A DNA stretch of 64,000 bases from an uncultured Victivallales bacterium (GCA_903837355.1 CAILUI010000180.1:54369-118368); one strand, 5' to 3'. Counted from the first letter of the stretch, positions 36,128-45,670 are shown. Notes: generated by a model from the letters alone, not told the origin. Numbers and translations: made by a program.

Positions 36128-37687
36128 GTGCAGACCTTGACTCGTCTGGCGCTGTTGGTCCTCGGCCTGTCGCTAGGTCGCGCGGCTACAGTTGATCTCC
36201 TCGTGCTACAGACCGCCGATGTCCATGCCGCGGTCGGCACGGCGGTACTGCCGGACGAGGGCGATGCCCGCCGCCTGGCCACGACGATCCGCCGCCTGCG
36301 TCGGGCCCAGGGGCCGGACCGGACCCTCGTGGTCGACTGTGGCGACACCTGCCAGGGCAGCTTCGCCGCCCGCATGACGGGCGGCCGCATCGGCATCGCC
36401 GTCCTCGAGAGCCTGGCAGTGGACGCCTGGGTACCCGGGAACCACGACCTCGATTTCGGTCCGGCCACGTTGCTCGAGTGGTGCCAGTCCCGGCGCCTGC
36501 CGGTCCTCTGCGGCAACCTGGTCATCATCGGAAACGGGGAGCCGCACGCCTTTCCGGCCTGGCGCTGTTTCGAGCGGGGCGGCGCCCGCATCGCCCTGAT
36601 CGGGGCTACCGCCAGCTACATGCGGAAGTGGCTGGCCGACGACAGCGCCCGCCACGTGCAGGTGGACACCGCGGCCGCCGTCCTCGACCGCGTCCTGCCC
36701 GAGGTGCTGCGCGGACAGCCCGATCTGGTGGTCCTGGCCACACACCAGGGCTGGCTTGAGACCGATCCGCGCGCGGTCAACGAGGTCCACGACATCGCCC
36801 TGCGCTATCCTGAGATCGACCTGATTCTGGGCGCGCACACGCATCGGCAACTGCCCGGGCTCAAGATCGGGCCGTCCACCTGGTACGTCCAGCCCGGCGC
36901 GCTGGCGACGCAGGTCGGGGCGGTCCATGTGCGCCTGGATACGGAGACGCACCGCATCCTCGAACTGACCTCCGAACTCGTGCCCGCAGACCCCACGCCC
37001 GACACCGAGGTCGCGCCGGAACTGACCGCCCTGCTGGCGCAGGCGGAGGCCGCGGCCGGGCAGGTCATCTGCCGGCTGCCGCGCGCGATCCCCGCCGGCG
37101 GCACGCCCGGTATCAGTTGCGCCGTCAGCGAGCTCATCAGCCGGGCCCTGGCCGAGGCCACCGGCGCGGCCGTGGTGCTGCATGGGACTCTCGGCCGCAG
37201 TGGCTTGCCGGCCGGCGACATCGGCGAGCGTCACCTCTTCGCCCTCGTGCCCTATGAGAACAGCATCACGGTCGCCGACCTGACGCCGGCCGAACTGGAG
37301 ACCGTGGTGGCCGAGCAGATCGCCAACCGGGCGTCCTACGTCTACAGCGGCGTCTGGGGCGCTGAGGTCGCCATCCTGCCGGCGGACGCCGAACACGAGG
37401 CCCGCGTGCGCCTGACCCGCCTGCAGGGAACGGACGGCGCGCTCCCCGAGCGCATCCGCGTGACCATGAACAGCCATACCGCGGCCGGTGGCGGCGGGCG
37501 TTTCCCGCGGCTCTTCGAGATCCTGCAGACCGCGCCCGCCCACCGCCGCGTCGCCGGTATGCACTCCCGCGAGGCGGTCAGGACCTACCTGCGTCGCCAT
37601 GCGGACGAGCCGCTGGAGGTCCGTCGCTGGATCACCGGCAAACTCTCGGCGCTGGATGTCCCCGAGGCGCCCGCCGAGGCGCCGTGA
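36128..37687 (+). CDS. Exported 5'-nucleotidase / metallophosphoesterase
   Basis: A 519-residue exported two-domain enzyme of the 5'-nucleotidase/UshA family that cleaves nucleotides or related phosphoesters in the periplasm. The signal peptide is MQTLTRLALLVLGLSLGRA. Metal ligands lie in QTADVH, VDCGDTCQG, VPGNHDLDFG, VVLATHQG and LGAHTHRQLPG. The C-terminal substrate domain includes ISCAVSELISRAL and VPYENSITVADLT. I chose GTG 36128, behind GGGAG; GTG 36113, which overlaps the Ppx stop, is the alternative. The 7-bp repeat array begins 34 bases after the stop. Confidence 0.9.
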   Translation: MQTLTRLALLVLGLSLGRAATVDLLVLQTADVHAAVGTAVLPDEGDARRLATTIRRLRRAQGPDRTLVVDCGDTCQGSFAARMTGGRIGIAVLESLAVDAWVPGNHDLDFGPATLLEWCQSRRLPVLCGNLVIIGNGEPHAFPAWRCFERGGARIALIGATASYMRKWLADDSARHVQVDTAAAVLDRVLPEVLRGQPDLVVLATHQGWLETDPRAVNEVHDIALRYPEIDLILGAHTHRQLPGLKIGPSTWYVQPGALATQVGAVHVRLDTETHRILELTSELVPADPTPDTEVAPELTALLAQAEAAAGQVICRLPRAIPAGGTPGISCAVSELISRALAEATGAAVVLHGTLGRSGLPAGDIGERHLFALVPYENSITVADLTPAELETVVAEQIANRASYVYSGVWGAEVAILPADAEHEARVRLTRLQGTDGALPERIRVTMNSHTAAGGGGRFPRLFEILQTAPAHRRVAGMHSREAVRTYLRRHADEPLEVRRWITGKLSALDVPEAPAEAP

Positions 37688-37720
37688 CACGGCCAGGCGC
37701 CGCCGTCGCCGGGAAGCCGT

Positions 37721-37825
37721 GAACGGTGAACGGTGAACGGTGAACGGTGAACGGTGAACGGTGAAGGGTGAACGGTGAAGGGTGAACGGTGAACGGTGAA
37801 GGGTGAACGGTGAACGGTGAACGGT
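37721..37825. repeat. 15 tandem copies of a 7-bp repeat (GAACGGT)
   Basis: Counting base by base, 15 heptamers follow one another: 12 are GAACGGT and 3 (at 37763, 37777 and 37798) are GAAGGGT. A partial unit (gaac) follows. The array fills most of the 190-base gap between the convergent 5'-nucleotidase and GH39-like genes. It is noncoding simple-sequence DNA, probably variable in copy number; translated ORFs across it (repeating SPFTVHR) are spurious. Confidence 0.97.
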
Positions 37826-37877
37826 GAACAGCGGGCCGCGGACAGCGATCGGCGTACGGTCCACCGTTCACTGCGGC

Positions 37878-40511
37878 CTATCTGACGAAGGTCATGACTT
37901 GGTAGAGCTCGGGATTCTTGTCGGAACCGATCCCCGAGCCCCATTCCAGCCAGCCCAGTCGCCCCGCGCCGTTGTTGTTGTTGACCAGCAGGGAAAAGCG
38001 AAAGGACCCGTCTTCGGGGCGGACGAAACGGATCCTATCCCACGGAATGGCGACCTCGTAGGTGGACGCCTCGCCCTGACGTCTCATGCAGGGCTCGGAA
38101 TACTTCCGGACGGCGCCGCCATCAAAACCGAGCGGCGCGCGGCCCGGGAAGACCCAACTGTCGCCGCGGTCGCTCGAGAAGGCGAGTTCCGCCTCCATGG
38201 AGGTGTCCGTGTCGGCGGGAAAGACCTTGCCGATGCCGATCTGGATGCTGTCGCCCTCCCATACCGGGAAGACCTGCGTGTGGGTCGCGTCAACGATCTC
38301 TGCCGCCAGATAGAAGCGCTGGTCGTCCCACGCCACCCAGACCTTGCCGGCGAATGCTCCGGGGCCGACATCCTGGCTTCCGGCCACAGCCACGTAACTC
38401 CCCTGGGTGCGCAGGCCGATGCACGGCTGGTTCCGCCATTCACTCACGTCACCGTCGATCCTGACGTCGGTGCGGAAGAAGCAAGGGTTGTTGCCGAGCT
38501 TCCCCGCATAGGTCAGTGCCGGGTGCGCCGGGAAATCGAACTGCAGCGACACCGGCTTCAGATCATAGGGGCCGACGGGTTTTGGCAGCGGCAACGACAG
38601 GGAAGTGATCGCCGCGGCGGCGAGCGTCTTTACCGGCGGCGCTGCCAGTTCCTGTCCATCGAACTCGCCGGAGAACTTGGCCAGCTCCTGGGGTTTGGCG
38701 GGGAGGATATTGGCGATGTCCACCCGGATCCGCTGCTCCGGCTGCACCTGGATGTGGGCCAGGCTGAGCTGGGTCAGTACGTCGTAGCTGAGGCAGAGGA
38801 AACCGCAGGTGACGTCACCGTGCCGGATATCGCCCCTGGCGTTGCGGGTGCCGATGCGCTCGTTTCCCTCCAGCGCCGCCGTCTGGCCGGGCCGGTATTC
38901 CCGGCCGTCGACCGTGAGGGAGAAGGCCGCCTCGCCGGCGAGCTGGAGTTGGAACGGCGTATTGACCGCGGTCTGCATCGCCGGCACCGAGACGGTGACG
39001 GCGTTCGAGACGGCGACGGCGCCGATCTCCCCTTCCAGGTAGACGGGGAACTGCGCCAGGACCACGTGCACGTTGCCGCCAACCGGGGTCAGCAGATGCC
39101 GCCCGCCCATGATGTCCGTCAGCGGCAGGGGACCGTCCGTACTGAGCGCCAGCGTGAGCGGAGCAACGTCGGGGTTCCAGAGCAGATAGGCCGGCCTGTT
39201 TCCCTTCCGGAACTGCATGCATAGCGCCGGGGACGGAACGCTCTTGTCCCCCACGTACTGAGCGTCCGCGAGCGCCCGCGTCATGGCGGCGATGGCGACA
39301 TAGCTCGGGCGCGGCGCGTAGTTCCAGTTCGGTACCAGGTCCCCCAGCGCGAATTGCTCGGGATCCTGGGGCGGCTTCATGAAGCAGTACCACAGGGTAC
39401 GGGCCACCCCGGCACGTTGCAGGGTGGCATAGGTGCGCACGACGTAAGCCGCCTGCCTGGCGTCGGAGATCCGGTACTTCCAGTCCACCGGCCAGCCCAG
39501 TTCCGTGGCATAGATGGGGATCTGCCGGCCCTTGGCGTAACGGTCGATCAGTTGGCGCAGTTGCAGCACGTCGGGATACAAGGTTTCCGGCGGCTTTTGC
39601 CACTCGCCCCACCGGTAGGGGTGGACCGAAACCACGTCCATGTAGTCCAGGCCGCCCAAAGCAAAGACCTGTTCCAGCCACTCGAAGGGCAGCGTGGTGG
39701 CCGAGCATCCCACCAGTTCGTAGTCCGGGCGACTCAGCCGCACCTTCTCGTGGGTGGCCTTCAGCAACAGCATGTAGTTCTCCGGGGTCGGCCGAACCTT
39801 GCCCCACATGTTGAAGCCGCAGTTGTACTCGTTCCAGGTCTCGTAGGTGTTGACCTTGGGAAAGGCGCCCATGGTGGCCACGACAAAGCCCTGCCAGCCG
39901 GCAATGCCTTCCGGGGTAACCGGGGCGGAGCGCTGGTCATAGTACGGGTTGCCATAGGCGAGGTTGTACACCAGGTTCAGCTCCTCGGATGCCTTGAGCA
40001 CCCGCCGGGCCGTCTCGAAACGGAAGTCGAACTCGCCCTTCCGCGGCTCGACGGACTGCCATTCGCAGCCGTCGCGAATCCAACTGAACCCGGCGTCTCG
40101 AATCAGCGGGATCAGGGACGTCTCCCAGCCTTGCGCGAAATGCGTGTTCACGCCGAACGGTGAAGCTCTCCGGGTCGGCGGCGGCGGGGTCAGCACCGCG
40201 ACCCCGACCGCCGTCGTCTCTGTGCTCGCGCGGAGCACCAGCCGGTAGTAGCCTGGCTCCGTAACTGGCAGGTCGATGCCGGTTTCGCCAGACTTCACGA
40301 CGCCCTCTGCGACGCGGTGCTGCCAGAAGTCATACAGCGTCCATGCCGCTGTGCCGGTGAAGCTGGATAGCGCGATCCGTTTGGCCGGGTCGGCGTCGCG
40401 AAACACGGTGGCATTCCCCGGCCCTTGGAAGCCGATCTCCGCTGCCCAAGCCATTACCGACAGCAGCGCAGCGGCCAGGAATACCACCCTCAGTTCGCGG
40501 TGGGAATGCAT
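37878..40511 (-). CDS. Exported GH39-like glycoside hydrolase with C-terminal CBM9-like domain
   Basis: An 877-residue exported protein (signal peptide VVFLAAALLSVMAWA). After an N-terminal beta domain, a clan-A TIM barrel covers about 115-420, with the acid/base in TYETWNEYN (Glu228) and the nucleophile in YATELGWP (Glu337), placed as in GH39/GH5-type enzymes. Beta-sandwich segments follow. The last 190 residues form a CBM9/DOMON-like domain (RIDGDVSEW, VWVAWDDQRFYLAAEI, YEVAIPWDRI). GGAGAGGG lies 9 bases before the ATG at 40511. It is last in the minus-strand importer cluster, so it probably releases the sugar that the ABC system takes up. Confidence 0.85.
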   Translation of the reverse strand: MHSHRELRVVFLAAALLSVMAWAAEIGFQGPGNATVFRDADPAKRIALSSFTGTAAWTLYDFWQHRVAEGVVKSGETGIDLPVTEPGYYRLVLRASTETTAVGVAVLTPPPPTRRASPFGVNTHFAQGWETSLIPLIRDAGFSWIRDGCEWQSVEPRKGEFDFRFETARRVLKASEELNLVYNLAYGNPYYDQRSAPVTPEGIAGWQGFVVATMGAFPKVNTYETWNEYNCGFNMWGKVRPTPENYMLLLKATHEKVRLSRPDYELVGCSATTLPFEWLEQVFALGGLDYMDVVSVHPYRWGEWQKPPETLYPDVLQLRQLIDRYAKGRQIPIYATELGWPVDWKYRISDARQAAYVVRTYATLQRAGVARTLWYCFMKPPQDPEQFALGDLVPNWNYAPRPSYVAIAAMTRALADAQYVGDKSVPSPALCMQFRKGNRPAYLLWNPDVAPLTLALSTDGPLPLTDIMGGRHLLTPVGGNVHVVLAQFPVYLEGEIGAVAVSNAVTVSVPAMQTAVNTPFQLQLAGEAAFSLTVDGREYRPGQTAALEGNERIGTRNARGDIRHGDVTCGFLCLSYDVLTQLSLAHIQVQPEQRIRVDIANILPAKPQELAKFSGEFDGQELAAPPVKTLAAAAITSLSLPLPKPVGPYDLKPVSLQFDFPAHPALTYAGKLGNNPCFFRTDVRIDGDVSEWRNQPCIGLRTQGSYVAVAGSQDVGPGAFAGKVWVAWDDQRFYLAAEIVDATHTQVFPVWEGDSIQIGIGKVFPADTDTSMEAELAFSSDRGDSWVFPGRAPLGFDGGAVRKYSEPCMRRQGEASTYEVAIPWDRIRFVRPEDGSFRFSLLVNNNNGAGRLGWLEWGSGIGSDKNPELYQVMTFVR

Positions 40512-40625
40512 GTTCTCGAACCCTCTCCTTCCCCAGCCCGCCCCGGAACCCATGCCCGGCGCCGTTGCCGCTTCGGCGCCCGTTTCCGGCGCCGTTCGCG
40601 TAGCGGGGCGCGCACGTCGAGGCCA

Positions 40626-41333
40626 TCAGGATTCCGCCGGGATTTCCTGGCAGCGCCTGATCTCCGCCGGACCGCCGCCCTCCGGGATCACGCCGACCAG
40701 ATCCGTGCCGCACCAGGGCGGTACCACCTGGCAGATACGGCCCGGCGGTGCTTCGACCACCCGCGCCTCGTGGAAGTGGCCCATGTAGACGGCCTTGACG
40801 CCGCGCGCGAACCAGGCGTGGACAAAGGCCCGGACCTGGGCCTCGGGGTAGTACTTGGCCATGGCTGGCCGGCGGCTCTCGAAGTGGCTCTTGATGACCT
40901 TCGCCACCCAGGTTGCCCCGGGCACCACCTGTTCCCCCCAGCAGATCAGCCGGCTCTTGACCACGGCCCGCAGCAGGCGCTGGGAACGGTCGGCGCGGTT
41001 GATCGTGTCGCCATGGATGAACAGGCGCCCGGCCCCGTCGACGTGTTCGTCCGGGGCGCAGAATGAGAATGCCGTCGCGTGCTGGCGCGCCACGAAAAAC
41101 TCGTGGTTGCCCTCGACGAAGCCCACCTGCCGCCGGCCGGACTCGCGCTGACACCACTGCAGGAAGTGCCGGTGCAGTTCCTTCTCGTAGCCCGGCAGGG
41201 CAATCCAGAAATCCAGAATGTCCCCGAGAAAGACCACGTCGTGCCGCGTCCGCGCGAGCTGGTCCAGGAGCTGGGCAAACTCCGCCTCGTTGCCGCGGCG
41301 GGGACTGGCATGGCAATCCGCGATGAGGATCAT
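40626..41333 (-). CDS. LpxH-like metallophosphoesterase (UDP-2,3-diacylglucosamine hydrolase family)
   Basis: A 235-residue enzyme of the LpxH group, which cleaves UDP-2,3-diacylglucosamine to lipid X in lipid A synthesis at the inner membrane. The two-metal site is complete: Asp6 and His8 (ADCH), Asp38 (GDILDFW), Asn76-His77 (EGNHEF), His107 (IHGD), and His186/His188 (GHFH). It begins directly with MILIADCH and overlaps the DUF4380 gene by 4 bases. Its position in a sugar operon is odd for a lipid A gene. It may hydrolyse another nucleotide-linked substrate. Confidence 0.85.
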   Translation of the reverse strand: MILIADCHASPRRGNEAEFAQLLDQLARTRHDVVFLGDILDFWIALPGYEKELHRHFLQWCQRESGRRQVGFVEGNHEFFVARQHATAFSFCAPDEHVDGAGRLFIHGDTINRADRSQRLLRAVVKSRLICWGEQVVPGATWVAKVIKSHFESRRPAMAKYYPEAQVRAFVHAWFARGVKAVYMGHFHEARVVEAPPGRICQVVPPWCGTDLVGVIPEGGGPAEIRRCQEIPAES

Positions 41334-42223
41334 CCCACCCGCGGCTCCAGGTGTCGGCTGACGTCGGCCTCGTTGCGTATCCGGGGCAACCCCGCGAGGC
41401 CTTGCCAGAGCTCGACGTGCTCTGCCGCCTCGCCGGGTTCCAGGTCGTAGAGCGGCGCCACCGTCTCAATCTCGCAGAAGTCGGCGCAGGTGTAACTCTC
41501 GACGCTGCAGCCGCCATCGGGGTACTCGGCATCGACGAAGTGTTCGAACTGCTTGACCAGTGCCGTGCCGGCGTTGACGTAGGCGATCCAGCCCGGTCCG
41601 CAGTTGAAGCCGATCTTGCAGGGCCGCGTCGCCTCGGCGTCCTGCCGCAGCAGGATGTAGCGGTCGCCCAGCACCAGCCGCGGATCCGCCAGGCTGGAGT
41701 ACGACCAGAGCACCAGGCTGCGGTCGGGGATGAACGGATTGCCGTCCTCGGGATGGCGCCCCTGCGGGATCACCGCCATGCCGCCCTGCGCCATCACCGA
41801 GAGCGCCCAGGGCGCCACCTCGATCGCCCAGACGCCGCGGTTGGTCAGCCGATGCGTTACCCGAAAGCAGTTCCGGCCCAGGGGCTCGATGAGGATCGCC
41901 TTCTCCAGCCCGGTGAGCGCCTCCGGCGCGTTGCGGAACTCGAGCCCATCGGCGAACTCGACCACCTCGACGGGATCGTTGTCCGGGGCGTACGAGCGCG
42001 GTAGCGCCTCGGGTGAGTGCCAGAGCCGGTGCCCGCCGTAGAGCGTGAAGCCGGTGTCGCAGCCCGCGAACGGAACCGCCGGCAGCACCTGGAAGATGTT
42101 CTCGCTGCCACCGATCGTGCCGGAGATGATGCGCGGGCCGACCAGCGTCGTCACCGCGATGCGGAAATCGCCGCTGACCATCTCGACGCACTTCTTGTGG
42201 CCGCCCACCGTGATCTTCTTCAT
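41330..42223 (-). CDS. DUF4380 / galactose-mutarotase-like protein
   Basis: A 297-residue cytoplasmic protein of the beta-sandwich aldose-epimerase-like superfamily, closest by pattern to DUF4380: VTTLVGPRIISG, GFTLYGGHRLWHSPE, a central LTNRGVWAIEVAPWALSVMAQGG strand set, and VELWQGL near the end. The start at 42223 (MKKITVGGHKKC) has an AAAGG/GCAGG-like site upstream; the longer frame to 42358 has no support. It lies between the importer permease and the LpxH-like gene. It may interconvert sugar anomers for import or catabolism; activity is unproven. Confidence 0.8.
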   Translation of the reverse strand: MKKITVGGHKKCVEMVSGDFRIAVTTLVGPRIISGTIGGSENIFQVLPAVPFAGCDTGFTLYGGHRLWHSPEALPRSYAPDNDPVEVVEFADGLEFRNAPEALTGLEKAILIEPLGRNCFRVTHRLTNRGVWAIEVAPWALSVMAQGGMAVIPQGRHPEDGNPFIPDRSLVLWSYSSLADPRLVLGDRYILLRQDAEATRPCKIGFNCGPGWIAYVNAGTALVKQFEHFVDAEYPDGGCSVESYTCADFCEIETVAPLYDLEPGEAAEHVELWQGLAGLPRIRNEADVSRHLEPRVG

Positions 42224-42380
42224 GCGCGCCTGCCTTTCATTGGGGCCCCTGTCGCCGCCGGCCGCCGTCCCCGGGCGGCCCGCCCCACCCTCGCACCGGC
42301 GTTCCGGGCACTGGCCCGACACCGCTGTAACCATAGCGGCCCGCCCCATCCCGCGCAAAGAGCGTCAGCCACCCTACCCG

Positions 42381-43217
42381 CTACTTGATGGCGCCGGCGG
42401 TGATGCCCTTGATGAAGTGCCGCTGCATGGCGACGTAGAGGAGTGTGACCGGAGCCGAGAGCACGACCACGCCAGCGAAGATGATGTTCCAGTTCTGCAC
42501 ATACTGATCGGAGAGGAAGCGCCAGAGCTGGACGAAGACGAGCTGGCCCTTGTTCGTGCCCATGATGATGAACGCCTGCATGAAGTCGTTCCAGATCCAC
42601 AGTCCCCAGAAGATGATGATGCTCAGCGTGCAGGGAGTGAGCAGCGGAAAGACCACCCGCCAGAACGTCGCCACCGGCCCGCAACCGTCGATGGCGGCCG
42701 CCTCCTCCAGCTCCCGCGGGATGGTGGCCATGAAGCCGCTGTAGATGAAGATGCACAGCGGCAGGCCCCAGGACACGTGATGCAGCAGCAGCGCCAGGTA
42801 GGTGTACTGGATACCGAGCAGACGGAACTGCTGCAGCAACGGCACCATGATGACCTGGAATGGCACCGTCAGCCCCGCCAGAAACAGCACGCGCAGCAGG
42901 CGCCCGGAGGCCATCCGCCGCCGCATCAGCGAGTAGGCGCACATGGGGGCGATCGTGACCAGGCAACCGATCACCGCGACGCACATCAGGGCGCTGTTGA
43001 GCATGGGCCGTGCCAGCTTGACGCCGGTGAACACATAGGCGTAGTTGTCGAGGCGTGGCCGCGCCGGCAGGGTCAGCGGCGACTGGATGATCTCGGGCAG
43101 CGTCTTGAACGAGTTCAGCACCGCCAGGAAGGAGGGCGAGACGAAGAGCAGCCCGGCCAACAGCATGGCGATCTCGAGGAACGGCAAGCGGCCGCGCGGA
43201 GGACGGGGTGCGCTCAT
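42381..43217 (-). CDS. Sugar ABC transporter permease (MalG type)
   Basis: A 278-residue inner-membrane permease of the carbohydrate uptake (CUT1) group. Six membrane helices are visible, with the EAA loop IPRELEEAAAIDGCG (about 160-175), which contacts the ATPase. It starts MSAPRPPRGRLPFLEIAMLL, and its ATG overlaps the stop of the upstream permease by 4 bases, so the longer reading to 43625 is wrong. It works with the MalF-like permease and the lipoprotein binding protein. No ATPase gene is nearby, so a shared MsmK/UgpC-type ATPase elsewhere is expected. Confidence 0.93.
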   Translation of the reverse strand: MSAPRPPRGRLPFLEIAMLLAGLLFVSPSFLAVLNSFKTLPEIIQSPLTLPARPRLDNYAYVFTGVKLARPMLNSALMCVAVIGCLVTIAPMCAYSLMRRRMASGRLLRVLFLAGLTVPFQVIMVPLLQQFRLLGIQYTYLALLLHHVSWGLPLCIFIYSGFMATIPRELEEAAAIDGCGPVATFWRVVFPLLTPCTLSIIIFWGLWIWNDFMQAFIIMGTNKGQLVFVQLWRFLSDQYVQNWNIIFAGVVVLSAPVTLLYVAMQRHFIKGITAGAIK

Positions 43218-44125
43218 AGCGTCACCTCCCGCCGCCGCAGCAGCGCCACCTGCACCGCCGCCAGCAGCAACAGCGCCAGGAAGCAGACCAACGAGACCGC
43301 CGCGGCATAGCCCTGCCGGTTGTTGAGCACCCCCAGCCAGTAGATGTAGTAGCCGATGCTGAAGGTCCGGTAGCCGGGGCCGCCCTGCGTGGTCACCACG
43401 ATCTGCCCGAAGAGATTGATGCCCGTGATCAGCGCCAGCACGGAGTTCGTGGTCAGGGTCGGGATGAGCATGGGGAACTGGATGTGGCGGAAGATCGCGA
43501 CGGCTCCGGCACCATCCATGCGGGCCGCCTCGTACAACTCCAGGGGGATGGTCTGCAGGTTGGCCAGGTACAGCGTGGTGAAGAAGCCCAGGCCGCCCCA
43601 GGCCACCAGCGCAAACACGAACCACGCGACCAAGTGCGGGTCGCCCATCCAGTCCTGCGCCCAGCCCCCCAGACCCACGGCTCGCAGGAGCGTGTTGATG
43701 GCGCCTTGCCGGTAGTTGGCGAGGTAGCGGAAGAGCAGGCCGCTGACCAGGATGCTCAGCACATAGGGGTAGAAGAACAGCCCGCGAATCAGCCCCTTCA
43801 TCCGGGTCAGCCGGTCGAGCAGCAGCGCCAGCAGCATGGCGCCGAACGAGAAGAAGACGACGATCAGCAGGGTCTCGAACAGCGTGAACCCCAGCGCCGC
43901 CGCCAAGCGCCGGTCGCCCAGCAACTCCCGGAAATTCGCCAGCCCCGTGAAACGCGGATGCCGGCTCCAGCCCGTCCAGTCGGTCAGGCTGTAGGCAAAA
44001 CCGAGCAGCGCCGGCACGACGATGAAGCCGCCGTACAGCAGCACCGCCGGCCCGCAGAGAATGACCGAGGCGAGGCCGTCGCGCCAGGCCGCCCCGCGTC
44101 TGACCTGGGTACTGAACAGACTCAC
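43214..44125 (-). CDS. Sugar ABC transporter permease (MalF/UgpA type)
   Basis: A 303-residue inner-membrane CUT1 permease. Six membrane helices, a long periplasmic loop after the first, and the EAA loop IPLELYEAARMDGAGA (about 190-205) are visible. It overlaps both neighbours by 4 bases (ATGA), giving strict coupling: binding protein, this permease, then the MalG-type permease. It pairs with the latter to form the channel; the transported sugar cannot be read from the sequence. Confidence 0.93.
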   Translation of the reverse strand: MSLFSTQVRRGAAWRDGLASVILCGPAVLLYGGFIVVPALLGFAYSLTDWTGWSRHPRFTGLANFRELLGDRRLAAALGFTLFETLLIVVFFSFGAMLLALLLDRLTRMKGLIRGLFFYPYVLSILVSGLLFRYLANYRQGAINTLLRAVGLGGWAQDWMGDPHLVAWFVFALVAWGGLGFFTTLYLANLQTIPLELYEAARMDGAGAVAIFRHIQFPMLIPTLTTNSVLALITGINLFGQIVVTTQGGPGYRTFSIGYYIYWLGVLNNRQGYAAAVSLVCFLALLLLAAVQVALLRRREVTL

Positions 44126-45465
44126 ATCCCCTTCCGCGCGCTGTCCCAGTCCGCGTCCAGCATCTTCAGCAGCGCGTCGATGTCCGTGTTGCCAGAGAGG
44201 ATCTCCTGCATCACCCGGGCCATGCTCATTGAGAACGAGGGCGGCGGCATGTCGTCCAGGCCGATGTGGTAGCCGACCGTGGTCCCGTAGCGCTTCAGGT
44301 TCGCCGCCATGTTGTCATACAGCGCCTGCGCCGGCGCCCAGGCGCTGCTGGGCCCGCTCACCGCCACCTTCTGCGCCTCCTTGAACTGGCTCTCGCCGTT
44401 CAGGAAGAGCTGGTAGACATGCGGATCGTAGAAGGCGTCCAGGGCGGCCCGAGCCTTCGTGAGCGTCTCGCCCGTGGCCGTACTGGTGATGGCCCAGCCA
44501 TTCTGGAAGCTGGAGGTGTGGATGAAGCGGGGCTCACGGCCGGCCAGCGCCGGCACCGGCCAGTACTCCATCTCGAAGTCGACCCGGTTCGGCTCGATAT
44601 CGCCGCCGATCCAGCAGCCCATCATCCAGGTGGCGCCCTTGCCGCCGTAGAAGTCGGCCTGCTCCTGGTTGTAGCCGTCGCTCAGCGCCCCCTTCTCAAC
44701 GCAGGCGTCAAGCAGCTCGACCATGCGCTCGAGGACCTTCCTGGCCTGCGGATCGGTGGCGAAGCTGACCGTGCCCTCGTCCTTGCGCCGCGTCCAGGAC
44801 GCCTGCCCCGCGGCGGGTGCCTCGGCGTAGAGCGAGCTCGCGAGCGCATAGAACAACGGCATCGATGCCGACCACTCCCGGCCGCCGTAGACCAGCGGTT
44901 TGATGCCCTTGGCCTTGATCTGGCGCAGTGCCGCCATGAACTCCTCCCAGGTGCGCGGCGGCGCCGTGATCCCGGCCTCGCGCCATAGCCGCTTGTTGAC
45001 CACGATGCCCTGGATTTGCACCCCCGCCTGGCTGGTGTAGCGCTTGCCCTTGTAGGCGGGCGGCAGGGGGATGCCGAAGCGCTCGTAGTACTCGTCCGGC
45101 AGTGGGGCGAGGTGCCCGCCGTCAGCCAGGAAGTTGGTCAACTGCCAGGTCATCACCACCTCGGGGAGGTCGCCGGTGGCGAGGCGTGACTTGTAGTACT
45201 GCTCGCCCTCGGAGTTGCCGAGGTCGATCAACTCCATCTGCCAGCCCGCGTTGTCCCGCTCAAAGGCCGCTTTCCAGGCCTCGAAATGCAGCCGAAAGCC
45301 CTCGCGGCCGCCGATATTGCGCGTCACGCGGATGACCGGCGCCGGTTTGGCCTTGCTGCCGCAGCCGCCCGGCAGCAGCACGGCGGCCAGAGCCACCGCC
45401 ACGCCCAAACCGCAACGCCGCAGCCAACGCCAGGAACCGCAACCAGAATGCAGCCAGAGTCGCAT
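44122..45465 (-). CDS. Extracellular solute-binding lipoprotein of sugar ABC transporter
   Basis: A 447-residue CUT1-type substrate-binding protein. The signal ends LLPGGC (Cys35), a lipoprotein cleavage site, so it is anchored to a membrane. The two-lobe fold shows VIRVTRNIGGREG, LATGDLPEVVMTWQ, AGVQIQGIVVNKRLWREAG, WEEFMAALRQIK and an aromatic-rich binding region. GGGAGG 8 bases before the ATG at 45465 fixes the start; the reading extended to 45900 overlaps the divergent gene. It is the first gene of the minus-strand importer operon. Confidence 0.93.
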   Translation of the reverse strand: MRLWLHSGCGSWRWLRRCGLGVAVALAAVLLPGGCGSKAKPAPVIRVTRNIGGREGFRLHFEAWKAAFERDNAGWQMELIDLGNSEGEQYYKSRLATGDLPEVVMTWQLTNFLADGGHLAPLPDEYYERFGIPLPPAYKGKRYTSQAGVQIQGIVVNKRLWREAGITAPPRTWEEFMAALRQIKAKGIKPLVYGGREWSASMPLFYALASSLYAEAPAAGQASWTRRKDEGTVSFATDPQARKVLERMVELLDACVEKGALSDGYNQEQADFYGGKGATWMMGCWIGGDIEPNRVDFEMEYWPVPALAGREPRFIHTSSFQNGWAITSTATGETLTKARAALDAFYDPHVYQLFLNGESQFKEAQKVAVSGPSSAWAPAQALYDNMAANLKRYGTTVGYHIGLDDMPPPSFSMSMARVMQEILSGNTDIDALLKMLDADWDSARKGM

Positions 45466-45576
45466 CTGAAACACCTCCCAGATAGGAAAACGCAGCCCGT
45501 AGGGTACCGCTGCCGCGTACGGTAGCCCCTCCTGACGACCCCGTCCAGCCTGCCGCCGCTGGCGCGCTGGCCCAGC

Positions 45577-45604
45577 TTGCGGGGCGTGGGCGGGCCGGTA
45601 TACT
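45577..45604 (+). promoter_or_regulatory. Probable promoter for the FGE-family gene
   Basis: TTGCGG (45577-45582), a 16-base spacer and TATACT (45599-45604) form a plausible sigma-70 promoter in the divergent gap. A start near 45611 leaves a 60-base leader before the ATG at 45671. Confidence 0.6.
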
Positions 45605-45670
45605 GGTGAGGAGGTCCTGAGCTTCAGCGGACGGACGGACCAGCGCGGCGGACCCCAACGGAGACGAATC

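Noticed and set aside
36206..37944. Long minus-strand ORFs with repeating SPFTVHR
   Set aside because: They are products of the 7-bp repeat array plus the antisense of the 5'-nucleotidase gene; no coding signal of their own.
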